Assembly: GCA_947586855.1 (NCBI GenBank)
Contig: CANPXV010000004.1
Coordinates: forward strand, 1 to 64,000
Length of the DNA: 64,000 nucleotides
Direction of reading: 5' to 3'
From: an uncultured Clostridia bacterium
GTDB taxonomy: Bacteria; Bacillota; Clostridia; Christensenellales; CAG-314
Of the stretch, positions 53,051 to 61,197 are shown piece after piece. Under the pieces are notes generated by a model. It was not told where the DNA came from and ran no database searches. It worked only from the letters and a program-made list of their open reading frames with translations. Made by a program: the position numbers and the translations under genes. Each line of letters begins with the position of its first letter. Position 1 is the stretch's first letter.

Positions 53051-53436
53051 TGCAGGCCTCTGACGTATGCGGCCAGCACGCCGTTGACGTAGCCAACGCT
53101 CTTTTCCGTAGAGTATTTTTTTGCCAGCGAAACGGCCTCGTTTATTGCAACGGGGCGAGGCGTATCGGTATTGTTTATTTCCCAAATGGCCATTTCCAGC
53201 GCAGCAAGGTCGGGCCGATAAATGCGGGATAGCTTGAAGCTCTTGCTCAGCTCGCCGATAGCGGCGTCCAAGGCCGATTTTTGTTGTATCACGCCGTTTA
53301 CCATATCGGTGGCAAAGGAGATGTCGTCGTCCGACAGTTTTTCGGTGTCGAACTGCGAAAAATCGCCGTCAAAGGATCCGCAGATCAGGTAGGAATATAT
53401 TTTGCAAAACGCAACTTCTCTTGCGTAGCTTCTCAT
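53047..53436 (-). CDS. nusB: NusB, transcription antitermination factor
   Basis: The 129-aa all-helical protein shows the NusB pattern ELSKSFKLSRIYRPDLAALEMAIWEI (given as FKLSRIYRPDLAALEMAIWE, about 67-86) and PVAINEAVSLAKKYSTEKS (about 95-113). It joins NusE (S10) at boxA RNA in antitermination of rRNA operons. An attenuator-like hairpin separates it from the upstream asp23-like gene. Confidence 0.93.
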   Translation of the reverse strand: MRSYAREVAFCKIYSYLICGSFDGDFSQFDTEKLSDDDISFATDMVNGVIQQKSALDAAIGELSKSFKLSRIYRPDLAALEMAIWEINNTDTPRPVAINEAVSLAKKYSTEKSVGYVNGVLAAYVRGLQ

Positions 53437-53470
53437 TGTAGCGCACCGTCCAAAACACTTTTATGCGCAG

Positions 53471-53494
53471 AAAACCCTTTGAAGCTCAAAGGGT
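53471..53494 (-). terminator. hairpin between asp23-like gene and nusB
   Basis: ACCCTTTGA and TCAAAGGGT pair around 3 nt (53474-53494 region) and are followed by TTTTC on the minus strand. It may be a partial terminator that lowers transcription into nusB-folD-xse-ispA. Confidence 0.65.
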
Positions 53495-53500
53495 CGTCCG

Positions 53501-53830
53501 CTAATTTTCCTGAAACTCCACCTCGATAACATGCACGTTTACGTCCTTCACTTTGAACTCCGTCATGCTTTCGATGGTGTTTTTAACGGTGTTTTGTATG
53601 TTGCTTGCCACGTCGCTCACCTCCACATTGAAGGCCAGCTTAACAAACACATCCACAAACACGTCGTCGCCGACATATTCTATCTTGATGGAATCTCTCG
53701 CCTGTCGGGATCCGTCTGCGTACTTGACCACCCCTTCCACCTCGTTGAGGGCGCAGTCCACGATGTCTCGTATGATTTCGCTGCTGTACACCAATCTGCC
53801 CGATTCGTCAAATCTGTTTACTACTTTCAT
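53501..53830 (-). CDS. Asp23/Gls24-family envelope stress protein
   Basis: The 109-aa protein matches the Asp23 (DUF322) family: YSSEIIRDIVDCALNEVEGV (about 15-34), then DVFVDVFVKLAFNVEVSDVA and a C-terminal DVNVHVIEVEF. Members are abundant cytoplasmic proteins associated with the membrane and induced by envelope or alkaline stress. A copy just upstream of nusB is standard in Bacillota. ATG 53830 follows AGGAGCAAGCT; a longer reading upstream overlaps the promoter. Confidence 0.9.
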   Translation of the reverse strand: MKVVNRFDESGRLVYSSEIIRDIVDCALNEVEGVVKYADGSRQARDSIKIEYVGDDVFVDVFVKLAFNVEVSDVASNIQNTVKNTIESMTEFKVKDVNVHVIEVEFQEN

Positions 53831-53858
53831 AGCTTGCTCCTGATATGTCTTTGGGGCA

Positions 53859-53887
53859 ATTATACCACAGATTTCAAAAAAATACAA
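53859..53887 (-). promoter_or_regulatory. promoter of the asp23-nusB-folD-xse-ispA run
   Basis: TTGTAT (53882-53887) and TATAAT (53859-53864) are 17 nt apart on the minus strand with TGG ahead of the -10. It lies just past the spoIIIAH stop, separating housekeeping from sporulation transcription. Confidence 0.75.
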
Positions 53888-53889
53888 TA

Positions 53890-54366
53890 CTATACGGGTA
53901 CTATTCTCACATAATCAGGCTCGATTGCCGCTTCCGTTGCGATAATATTGTAAATTCTCACGGTGTCGTCCCTGGTCAGCTCGTCCTTGTCCACGATGAC
54001 GCTGACGTTGTCCAAAGCGGCGTTGACGGTTACAAGCACATCCTCGTAGCCCTGCGCTTTAAGCAGCGTTTCAAGCAGCATTTCCGTATCCATTGCATTT
54101 ACGATTTTCTGTTTTTGCACAAGGGCATTTTGCTTCGCCTCGGCATATTCGTCCCCCTCCATCGCCAGGATCTCGTTGAGCTCGGCGATTTCGTAGTCGC
54201 GAGTGGACTGTCTGTCCAACCGAGAAGTGGTAAAGAAACTTGTTTGCACCGTTTCACCCTCGGCCGACTGCTTTTTGTTGGTAAGCAGCGTAACGTTAAG
54301 CACGGCCGCCACCACCAACACCGCCACCATCGAAACGATCAGTGCGATCTTTTTACCTTTTGACAT
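53890..54366 (-). CDS. spoIIIAH: SpoIIIAH
   Basis: The 158-aa protein has one N-terminal membrane segment (about 8-28) and an extracytoplasmic domain of the YscJ/FliF ring-building type near the C-terminus (about 95-158). From the mother cell it binds forespore SpoIIQ across the intermembrane space and forms the feeding channel. Last gene of the spoIIIA operon; starts after GGGAGGAACAAAAAC. Confidence 0.93.
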   Translation of the reverse strand: MSKGKKIALIVSMVAVLVVAAVLNVTLLTNKKQSAEGETVQTSFFTTSRLDRQSTRDYEIAELNEILAMEGDEYAEAKQNALVQKQKIVNAMDTEMLLETLLKAQGYEDVLVTVNAALDNVSVIVDKDELTRDDTVRIYNIIATEAAIEPDYVRIVPV

Positions 54367-54380
54367 GTTTTTGTTCCTCC

Positions 54381-54872
54381 CTAACTTTTATATGTCAACA
54401 CCTGCACATCCTTTACCTGAACATCCAGCAGTGTTGTAACCACATTTACGATTTTGTAGCGGGTGACGGCGTTATCGGCACCCTGCGCCACCACCACAAC
54501 GCCAAGAATTTTTGGCGGAAGCACAGTGGACACAAGCGGCTCTCCCCTGACGGAGACAATGTTGCTTGTTTGCTTGACCACATCTCCGTTTTTGGTGGTT
54601 TCCGTCTCGAAGGCGTACACCTTTTCCTCGTTGCTTGCATAGGATATTGCAACGGAAACTTTGCCGCAGCCCTCGATTTTTTCCACTACACTACAAATCT
54701 TATGCTCCATCTGGGCGATATATGAGTCGTCCGCCGAAGAATTTTCCGTTTTGTGAGCCGCACCGCCCAACAGTACCGCCGCAAGCACCGTTATCGCCAA
54801 CCCCAGCGCAATGTACAACTCGATATTTTTGACGCCTTTGATTTTTGCGAAAAAGTTTTTCAATGCACCCAT
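54381..54872 (-). CDS. spoIIIAG: SpoIIIAG
   Basis: The 163-aa protein has one membrane segment (about 20-38) and a ring-building domain (KICSVVEKIEGCGKVSVAISY, given as KIEGCGKVSVAISY, about 64-77). It forms large rings in the mother-cell membrane of the SpoIIIA-SpoIIQ channel. The insert between the ring-building halves (about 85-125) is typical of SpoIIIAG. Starts after GGGAG. Confidence 0.93.
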   Translation of the reverse strand: MGALKNFFAKIKGVKNIELYIALGLAITVLAAVLLGGAAHKTENSSADDSYIAQMEHKICSVVEKIEGCGKVSVAISYASNEEKVYAFETETTKNGDVVKQTSNIVSVRGEPLVSTVLPPKILGVVVVAQGADNAVTRYKIVNVVTTLLDVQVKDVQVLTYKS

Positions 54873-54908
54873 TTTTGCACTCCCAATGCACTCGGATAGT
54901 ATTTTTTG

Positions 54909-55325
54909 CTACACCCACACAAGCCGCAGCTCGTATTCGGGGAAAAATTTGCCCACTATTTGCCCGATTTCCGTTGTTTCGTCAACTCTGCGAGGCAAAC
55001 GAACCGTCACCGCTTGGTCGGATACGTCTATTTCCGCCTCGATGCCCTTTGCGGACAGCGCCTCTTTCAGTTGCCGCACATTTTGCTCCTCTTGCCGAAC
55101 CGAAACGCTCTCCACATAGCTCTGCTGCAACGGTTGCTGCTGCACGGGGCTATCCCACGCCGTGTTGCCGCTCAACAGCACCACAACGGGCTGCACGATA
55201 ACCAGCGTCACTGCTATGCCGAACACTGTTCTGATGTATTTGCGAGTCTCCCCCTCCGGCAGGATAACGTCGCATATCACCGACAAAATGGCGATCCCCG
55301 CCACCGACAGCACCCACTCTGCCAT
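54909..55325 (-). CDS. spoIIIAF: SpoIIIAF
   Basis: The 138-aa protein has two hydrophobic segments (about 5-22 and 32-52) enclosing the conserved LPEGETRKYIRTVFG motif (about 22-36), then a ring-building-like soluble domain (about 80-138). I chose ATG 55325, 1 bp after the spoIIIAE stop; a longer reading begins inside spoIIIAE. Component of the SpoIIIA channel. Confidence 0.93.
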   Translation of the reverse strand: MAEWVLSVAGIAILSVICDVILPEGETRKYIRTVFGIAVTLVIVQPVVVLLSGNTAWDSPVQQQPLQQSYVESVSVRQEEQNVRQLKEALSAKGIEAEIDVSDQAVTVRLPRRVDETTEIGQIVGKFFPEYELRLVWV

Positions 55326-55326
55326 A

Positions 55327-56466
55327 TCACACCCCGTTTGCCGACCAAATGGCAATCAGCACCAGCAGACAAAACATAAAGCACACCGCCAGCAGCAGAA
55401 CACTCAAAAAGGTAAGCGTTTTGCTCATTCCGCTCAACAATCCCACGTAGACGGGCTCCACGATCGGCTCGCTCAGGGCGGCGATGGCCTGCAATCCAAG
55501 ATTGAGGCACAACGTGGCGGCCAGCGGCCTGATGACGACAAACAGCAGCACCAACAGCGTAACAGCGCCAAAGGCGTTTTTTATCAGGGTGGTGCTGGCG
55601 GCGATGATGTCGAAGCCATCGGCAATGTATCCGCCCAGCAGCGGAATGTAGTTTTTGGCCGCAAACTTGGCCGCCCTGTACGATACGCCGTCTATGCTTG
55701 CCGCCGATATACCCTGCACCGTCGTCACTGCAGAAAACAGCATAAACATCACCCCCAACAGCCACCCTGCGGCATTGGTAAAAAAGGACGCCGCCTTGCT
55801 TATCCTCACGTTGGAGCTGATATTGCTGACAGCACTGAACGCCAGCGCAAAAACCGATAATGGCAGCACCACCGTGCGCACCAGCTCGATGACGGAGGTG
55901 GAAAATATCACCATAGAGGGCTGACACACCGAGCTTGCGGCGTTGCCGCCGTTGGCCACTATCAACGTCAGCAATATGGGCGAGGAGACCTCCGCCAAAG
56001 TGGCAATTTGGTTGAGCAAGGCGTAAATTTGCCTGTACACCCCCACCAACATGGCCAAAACGGTTGTCAGCACCACCGAAACGCCCACAAAGGACACCAC
56101 GCTGTTGGTGCTTTCGGAGATGATGCCGCCGTTGGTTTTGCGGATAAGCCCCAATATCACCATCACGGCAAACACCGTCAGCAGCTGCGGCAGCATGGAT
56201 TTGATCTGCCCGCCAAAAAGCTCCGCAAACACGTTCCAGAAGCTGTCGGCACTGTCAAATTCGCCGTTTATGATCGCCTTGACCTTTTGCGCAACACTGC
56301 CGAAAAAATCCCCTGCCAGCTCGTCCATCTGCGAAAAATCGATGTTGTCCAGCCCCTCGTTGACATTTTCGTCCAGCTCGTCGGCGATATCGGCATAGGC
56401 CTGTCCCGAAAAACACCACACCGCCGCCAAAAACGCCAGCAGCAACACGCAAACACGCCTTTTCAT
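55327..56466 (-). CDS. spoIIIAE: SpoIIIAE
   Basis: The 379-aa polytopic protein has a signal peptide-like N-terminus (about 1-26), a soluble stretch and about seven membrane segments. Family blocks VVLPLSVFALAFSAVSNI and FAAKNYIPLLGGYIADGFD (about 265-283) are present. It is the largest membrane subunit of the SpoIIIA complex. The ATG overlaps the spoIIIAD stop (ATGA). Confidence 0.94.
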   Translation of the reverse strand: MKRRVCVLLLAFLAAVWCFSGQAYADIADELDENVNEGLDNIDFSQMDELAGDFFGSVAQKVKAIINGEFDSADSFWNVFAELFGGQIKSMLPQLLTVFAVMVILGLIRKTNGGIISESTNSVVSFVGVSVVLTTVLAMLVGVYRQIYALLNQIATLAEVSSPILLTLIVANGGNAASSVCQPSMVIFSTSVIELVRTVVLPLSVFALAFSAVSNISSNVRISKAASFFTNAAGWLLGVMFMLFSAVTTVQGISAASIDGVSYRAAKFAAKNYIPLLGGYIADGFDIIAASTTLIKNAFGAVTLLVLLFVVIRPLAATLCLNLGLQAIAALSEPIVEPVYVGLLSGMSKTLTFLSVLLLAVCFMFCLLVLIAIWSANGV

Positions 56467-56846
56467 AGCAGCCCCGCAATGGTTTCAAACAGCTTCCTCA
56501 CCAGGGGCAATGCGCAAAACAAAATGGCCACTTTGGACGCAAGCAGCACCTTGTCGCCGATACTTTTGCAGTTGGCGTCTATGCACACGTTGTTGGAAAA
56601 CTCCGCCAGATACCCAATGCCCACCACCTTTATCACGCAGGACACCGCATCGCCGTTGATGTTTGCCCGCTGGGACAGGTCGTAGAAGGTGTACACGGCG
56701 TCGTACAGTGAGTCGCATATCATCAACAGCAGCGCCACGGCCACGCCCACCGTCAGCGGCAGGGCAAACTCCGGTTTCAGCTGTCGCACAACAGCAATGC
56801 CCACTATCGATACCAATGCCAGCAACACAATTTTGTAAAAATCCAT
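56463..56846 (-). CDS. spoIIIAD: SpoIIIAD
   Basis: The 127-aa membrane protein has four hydrophobic segments and the motif VIKVVGIGYLAEFSNNVC (about 71-88) typical of SpoIIIAD. It is part of the mother-cell SpoIIIA complex. It starts 3 bp after the spoIIIAC stop. Confidence 0.93.
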   Translation of the reverse strand: MDFYKIVLLALVSIVGIAVVRQLKPEFALPLTVGVAVALLLMICDSLYDAVYTFYDLSQRANINGDAVSCVIKVVGIGYLAEFSNNVCIDANCKSIGDKVLLASKVAILFCALPLVRKLFETIAGLL

Positions 56847-56849
56847 AGC

Positions 56850-57044
56850 CTACAACTCAAATAGCGATTGCAGCGTGTCGTACAGCTGCACGATGACGTC
56901 CAACATCATCACAAGGGCAACCGCCAGCCCCACCACGGACACCACAGTGGAGATCTCCTCCTTGCCCGCCCGTTTGAGAAGCATAGACGCTATCGCCGTC
57001 ACAATGCCGATCGCCGCAATTTTAAGTATGATTGCAAAATCCAT
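56850..57044 (-). CDS. spoIIIAC: SpoIIIAC
   Basis: The 64-aa protein has two hydrophobic segments separated by the conserved LLKRAGKEEIST (about 21-32). The ATG at 57044 follows TTGAGGGTTAAT; the much longer in-frame reading upstream overlaps spoIIIAB and is not coding. Small channel-complex subunit, resembling an ATP-synthase-c-like hairpin. Confidence 0.94.
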   Translation of the reverse strand: MDFAIILKIAAIGIVTAIASMLLKRAGKEEISTVVSVVGLAVALVMMLDVIVQLYDTLQSLFEL

Positions 57045-57052
57045 ATTAACCC

Positions 57053-57499
57053 TCAAATCAGCAAAATGCCCAACATCAGCCCCAGCAAAAACCCAAGTTT
57101 GGCGTAGACCGACGCCTTTTGCGAACGTTGCTCGACGATTTTTCGCTGCTGCTCGAATATCGCACGGTAGTGTTCGAGAAACTTTTTCAGCTGCTGCGTG
57201 TCCGCCCTGCCAATATCGGCAAAAAATTCCTCCAAGCCCTGCCGCTCCTTTGCAGACAGACCAAGTTTTTTTGTATCGCCTGCAAGATATTGCGCAAAGT
57301 TGGCACTGCAATTTTTGGCGAAATCGGCGTTGAATTTGTCCACTTCCAGCTGGCGCCCGTCAATGTTGAGCGCAAACAACTCGATGTATTTCACGAGGTC
57401 GGCATAAAAGGCATTTTTGCGCCGAATACGCTTTTCTGCGTACATTCCGAGGCAAAAACCGCACGCCGCACAGGCAATTAACACTACTATGTCTGTCAT
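57053..57499 (-). CDS. spoIIIAB: SpoIIIAB
   Basis: The 148-aa protein has N- and C-terminal membrane segments around a helical domain, resembling type II secretion GspF. The motif FFADIGRADTQQLKKFLEHY (about 91-110) matches the family. Its first codons (MTDIVV) lie inside dispersed element C, and the start codon is 1 bp past the spoIIIAA stop. Confidence 0.92.
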   Translation of the reverse strand: MTDIVVLIACAACGFCLGMYAEKRIRRKNAFYADLVKYIELFALNIDGRQLEVDKFNADFAKNCSANFAQYLAGDTKKLGLSAKERQGLEEFFADIGRADTQQLKKFLEHYRAIFEQQRKIVEQRSQKASVYAKLGFLLGLMLGILLI

Positions 57500-57539
57500 A
57501 TTAGTCTATATTTTGCCGATTCCTGTCATAGTTGACCTC
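57486..57539 (-). repeat. dispersed palindromic element, copy C (within coding sequence)
   Basis: On the minus strand the sequence from GAGGTCAACTATGACAGG through AATCGGCAAAATATAGAC to ACATAGT matches copy A (21376-21429, reverse complement) at about 45 of 58 positions. It encodes the last residues of SpoIIIAA (VNYDRNRQNID), its stop codon and the first codons of SpoIIIAB. Confidence 0.65.
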
Positions 57540-58349
57540 ATTTTGCGCCACTATCGTTGGTGCTTCGCCGATTTCGCTCAACACCACCGCCGTTCGGAAT
57601 TTGTTTGCAAACGGGCATTTTTCAACAAGGTCGGCATATTTCCTGCCGTGAAAACTGCACGCCACCCTGACGCCGCTGTTTATCGTTGCGGCAAGTGGCG
57701 CCAAATCCTCTTCGGCAATTTCGTCGCACACTATCCATTGTGGCGACATCGCCCTCACCGCCACCTCAAATGCATACCTTTTGTCGCACCAAGTCAGCAC
57801 GTCGCAACACGCTCGCTTGGCATTCATGCCGTAAAACAGCTCTCCTCGCTCATCCACCACCAACACATTTTCCGTGTGGGACAGTTTGGCGGCAAGATCC
57901 CGCAAAAATGTCGTTTTGCCGCTGGCTGGCGGTCCGATAACGGCCACACTGCCCGTTCTGCACTGCTCCAACAGAGTGCTATCCACAAAATTTACACAAT
58001 GCGGTATGCGGATGCACAACGAGGTGTACTTGCGGAAAACAGGCTCTGTGCCCCCTGCCACTTCTCCGCACACGCCCACACGCACCCCGTCCGACAGCGT
58101 AAAAAACCCCTTTGCCAGCATTTTTTCGTAGGCGTACAGCGAGTTATTGCATGCACGACGCACAATTTCGTCGCATGTCTCGCCAAGTTGCGGTCCGCTC
58201 CCCTCGGTCAATCCGTTTGCCGACAGCGTGTACCAATGTCCGCCTCTGTTGATGCGCACCGGCCTGTCGTTTCGCAGCCGAATCTCCCGCAAATCGGAGC
58301 AGGACGCCAAAATTAGCAACTCCGACGGCAAACACTCCCAAATTGTCAT
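57501..58349 (-). CDS. spoIIIAA: SpoIIIAA, sporulation ATPase
   Basis: The 282-aa secretion-type ATPase has the family N-terminus (LREIRLRNDRPVRI, about 20-33), Walker A GPPASGKT (about 139-146), Walker B VLVVDERGE (about 162-170) and a GspE/VirB11-like fold. It powers or assembles the mother-cell SpoIIIA channel. I chose ATG 58349, though its binding site is weak; an in-frame GTG 57 bp upstream is an alternative. First gene of spoIIIAA-AH, normally sigma-E dependent. Its C-terminal tail comes from dispersed element C. Confidence 0.93.
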   Translation of the reverse strand: MTIWECLPSELLILASCSDLREIRLRNDRPVRINRGGHWYTLSANGLTEGSGPQLGETCDEIVRRACNNSLYAYEKMLAKGFFTLSDGVRVGVCGEVAGGTEPVFRKYTSLCIRIPHCVNFVDSTLLEQCRTGSVAVIGPPASGKTTFLRDLAAKLSHTENVLVVDERGELFYGMNAKRACCDVLTWCDKRYAFEVAVRAMSPQWIVCDEIAEEDLAPLAATINSGVRVACSFHGRKYADLVEKCPFANKFRTAVVLSEIGEAPTIVAQNEVNYDRNRQNID

Positions 58350-58583
58350 ACAATACCATATTGGACAAGCAGTAAAATTATGCCTGCCCTCCCCAAACCA
58401 CCACACAGATAAAAAAATTTGACAAGCCTAAAACGTTGATAATCCAGAAACAGCAAAAAAAATTAGACCACCATGAAATAACAAATAGAACCTTGAAAAT
58501 ATTTTTGATATTGTTAAAACTGCTTTCACCGCAAAATCTGATGTGGAGAGAAAATTATCCACATGCAACATTTGACATAGAGC

Positions 58584-58625
58584 CAAAAAAACCTCTCCCT
58601 GCGGCAGCATTGTCGCAGGGAGAGG
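58584..58625 (-). terminator. efp terminator
   Basis: CCTCTCCCTGCG and CGCAGGGAGAGG form a perfect 12-bp stem (58592-58625) followed by eight T on the minus strand. It ends the rbfA...efp run ahead of spoIIIA. Confidence 0.92.
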
Positions 58626-58688
58626 AAACTGCTAACTTAATTGTTTATTGGAGCAAATTATCTTCACACCAACATTTGGGGTATGGCC

Positions 58689-59249
58689 CTATTTCGCCCG
58701 TTCCATATATTCGCCCGTGCGGGTGTCGATACGGATCATATCGCCCTCGTTGACGAACATAGGCACCATCAGGGTGTAGCCCGTCTCCACGGTGGCAGGT
58801 TTGGTGGCGTTTGTGGCCGTGTTGCCCGCAACGGCAGGCTCGCAATTTACCACCTGCAACACAACAAAGTTGGGAGGCTCCACCGAAAACGCTTCGCCCT
58901 TGTAAAACTTGATTGTAGCGGTCATGTTCTCTTTGAGGAACTGCAAAGCGTCCTCCACCTGACTTTTGTTGAGGGGCACCTGCTCATATGTGTCGTTGTC
59001 CATAAAGTAGTACAGATCGCCGTCGGAATAGAGATACTCCATCTCCTTGTTTTCGATATGCGCAAGTTCGTACTTTTCGGAAGGGTTAAAAGTTTCCTCG
59101 CGAACGGCGCCGGTCACAACGTTTTTGATTTTGGTTCTCACAAAAGCTGCGCCCTTGCCGGGTTTGACGTGTTGAAAATCCACAATAACGTAGATCCCGC
59201 CGTTGTAGACGAAAGTAACGCCTTTTCTGAAATCGCCTGCTAAGATCAT
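58689..59249 (-). CDS. efp: elongation factor P
   Basis: The 186-aa factor has three beta-barrel domains. The tip residue is Lys32 in KPGKGAAF, and the C-terminal signature [26 protein letters not shown] (given as [18 protein letters not shown]) is clear. EF-P enters the ribosomal E site and relieves stalling at polyproline. It follows the aminopeptidase gene, a very common Bacillota pair, and starts after AGGAGGCTATTTTT. Confidence 0.97.
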   Translation of the reverse strand: MILAGDFRKGVTFVYNGGIYVIVDFQHVKPGKGAAFVRTKIKNVVTGAVREETFNPSEKYELAHIENKEMEYLYSDGDLYYFMDNDTYEQVPLNKSQVEDALQFLKENMTATIKFYKGEAFSVEPPNFVVLQVVNCEPAVAGNTATNATKPATVETGYTLMVPMFVNEGDMIRIDTRTGEYMERAK

Positions 59250-59272
59250 AAAAATAGCCTCCTAAGTTTATC

Positions 59273-60340
59273 CTATAAAATTATAATATTTTTGTCTGAT
59301 GTTGTCAAGTCGGTTATACCATCTTCCTCCACCAAAAGCAAATCTTCTATGCGCACGCCGCCCACGCCGGGGATGTAGATGCCCGGTTCGCAGGTGATAA
59401 ACTGCCGTGCGGTAAGTTTATCGGTGGAGCCCATCGAGGCCGTGGGGGTTTCGTGAATGTCAATACCCAGGCTGTGGCCGGTGCTGTGCACAAAATATTT
59501 TTCGTAACCGTTGGATTTGATCACCTCTCTGCAAAAGGAGTCCAACTCTCGTCCGCCCATGCCGCAATAGGCGTTGTTGATGCCCATTTTTTGCGCCAGC
59601 AGCACAATATTGTAGATTTTGTGCAGTTCTTCACTTGGCTGCCCCACAAACACTGTTCTCGTCATATCCGAGCAATACCCGTGATATTTTGCGCCGAAAT
59701 CCATCGTGATGGGGTCGCCAAGCTCGATAATTTTGTCCGTCGGGTGCGCATGCGGCTTGGACGAATTGACGCCCGAGGCAATTATCGTGTCAAACGCCAG
59801 CCCCGCTGCGCCGGTTTTTGCCATCTGATATTCCAGCTCGATTTGGATATCCCGCTCGCTTATGCCCGGCTTCAAGTAGTCCAATATGGCGCTGAATGCG
59901 GCGTCGGTGATGGACTGCGCCTTTTTGATGTAGGCAATTTCCTCGTCCGTTTTGTAGCTGCGCACGTAGTTTATTGCGTCGCCGGATGCCACCAATCGCA
60001 CGCCCAACATCCTGTGTTTTAGCGCAAGATAGTCCTGCACGGTCAGCTCATTGTCCTCAAAGCCCACCGTCTTGACGTTGTTGCTTTCAAACACGTCTCG
60101 CAAGGCAAGCATGCTTTCCTCTCTTCCGGAGACTTGCACCACCTCGACGCCGTCCTGTTTGAGGCTTTGCGCCATCTCGTAGTAGCGAGGGTCGGTCACA
60201 AACACGCTTCTGTTGTTGCGCAGCAGCACCAGATAGCCAAATGTGGACGCAAATTCGGTAAAATAGAAGCGATTTTTTTCGCTGATGATCAAAAATGCGT
60301 CAACTTTGGTGATGTCAAACAGCTTGTCGGTATTTTTCAT
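59273..60340 (-). CDS. Xaa-Pro aminopeptidase-like M24 peptidase
   Basis: The 355-aa protein has an N-terminal creatinase-like domain (about 1-125) and a pita-bread catalytic domain. Metal ligands are visible: MDFGAKYHGYCSDMTRT (two Asp, about 213 and 224), HSTGHSLGIDIHE (His, about 290), TCEPGIY (Glu) and RIEDLL (Glu). It removes N-terminal residues next to proline. ATG 60340 follows GGAGGATAT. Paired with efp, which also deals with proline-rich sequences. Confidence 0.93.
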   Translation of the reverse strand: MKNTDKLFDITKVDAFLIISEKNRFYFTEFASTFGYLVLLRNNRSVFVTDPRYYEMAQSLKQDGVEVVQVSGREESMLALRDVFESNNVKTVGFEDNELTVQDYLALKHRMLGVRLVASGDAINYVRSYKTDEEIAYIKKAQSITDAAFSAILDYLKPGISERDIQIELEYQMAKTGAAGLAFDTIIASGVNSSKPHAHPTDKIIELGDPITMDFGAKYHGYCSDMTRTVFVGQPSEELHKIYNIVLLAQKMGINNAYCGMGGRELDSFCREVIKSNGYEKYFVHSTGHSLGIDIHETPTASMGSTDKLTARQFITCEPGIYIPGVGGVRIEDLLLVEEDGITDLTTSDKNIIIL

Positions 60341-60351
60341 ATATCCTCCAA

Positions 60352-61197
60352 TCAAATGCTATCGTAGATTTGTTTCATTTGCAATGCGTCATCGGCTTGC
60401 GTGCCGTCCGATTCGCAAATTATCACGGGTTGCAGATCGTATTTTTTCAGCACACGGGCAAGCGGCTCAAACTGTGGGCCGAACACGGTGTCGGCAAAGG
60501 TAAGGTGCCGCACCTCTCCCCCTGCTGAGTACTCGATTTTGGAAAAATGTATGTGCATCATGCTTGTGCGCTCGATGCCGATGCTGTTGACAAGGCAGCG
60601 CACGATCTGCTCAAAGTCCTCTTCCGTTTTGAGGCTGCCGTATGTGCGGGCGTTCACGTGGCCAAAGTCCACTGTCGGTACAAAGAAATCGGCAATTTTG
60701 CAAAACTCGGCCACCTCTTCCACCGTGCCGATCTGGTTGATTTTGCCCATGGTTTCGGGGCAAAACAGGCAGTCGTCCATTTTGTTTTCCACAATGAGGC
60801 GAGACAGCGTCTGCAAGCGTTTTTTGGTAAGCTCCACCGCCTCGCTACGGGTCATCTTGCCCTGCGCCGCAGGATGAAACACCACCCTGTTGCCGCCAAA
60901 CGCCCGTGCCTTTTGGCAGCTGCGCAGCACATAGGCGAAAGATTTTTCCGCCATGTCGTCGGATGGGTTGGCAAAATTGATGTAGTAGGGCGCATGCACG
61001 GATATGGCCACGTCAAAGGTCTTGCCCAGCTCTCCGATGGCGGCAGCCTTTTCGTCGCTGATGTTTATGCCCCTGCCAAAGGAATATTCGTAGGCGTTCA
61101 GGCCCTGATCCGCAAGCCACTTGGGGGCGTCCACGCTGGATACGTGCCCCTCGTCGTAAAATCTTGTGCTATTTCCGCTTGGACCGAATCTGATCAT
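60352..61197 (-). CDS. nfo: endonuclease IV-like AP endonuclease family 2 protein
   Basis: The 281-aa TIM-barrel protein starts MIRFGPSGNS as in clostridial endonuclease IV-like proteins. Metal-ligand positions visible are SVHAPYY (His), VFHPAA (His), CPETMGK (Glu), VDFGHVNAR (Asp, His), MHIHFSK (His) and CESDGTQ (Glu). The usual DRH segment reads VRH, so one zinc ligand may be missing and activity on abasic sites is likely but not certain. The first 29 bp overlap the end of ribF in another frame. Confidence 0.85.
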   Translation of the reverse strand: MIRFGPSGNSTRFYDEGHVSSVDAPKWLADQGLNAYEYSFGRGINISDEKAAAIGELGKTFDVAISVHAPYYINFANPSDDMAEKSFAYVLRSCQKARAFGGNRVVFHPAAQGKMTRSEAVELTKKRLQTLSRLIVENKMDDCLFCPETMGKINQIGTVEEVAEFCKIADFFVPTVDFGHVNARTYGSLKTEEDFEQIVRCLVNSIGIERTSMMHIHFSKIEYSAGGEVRHLTFADTVFGPQFEPLARVLKKYDLQPVIICESDGTQADDALQMKQIYDSI

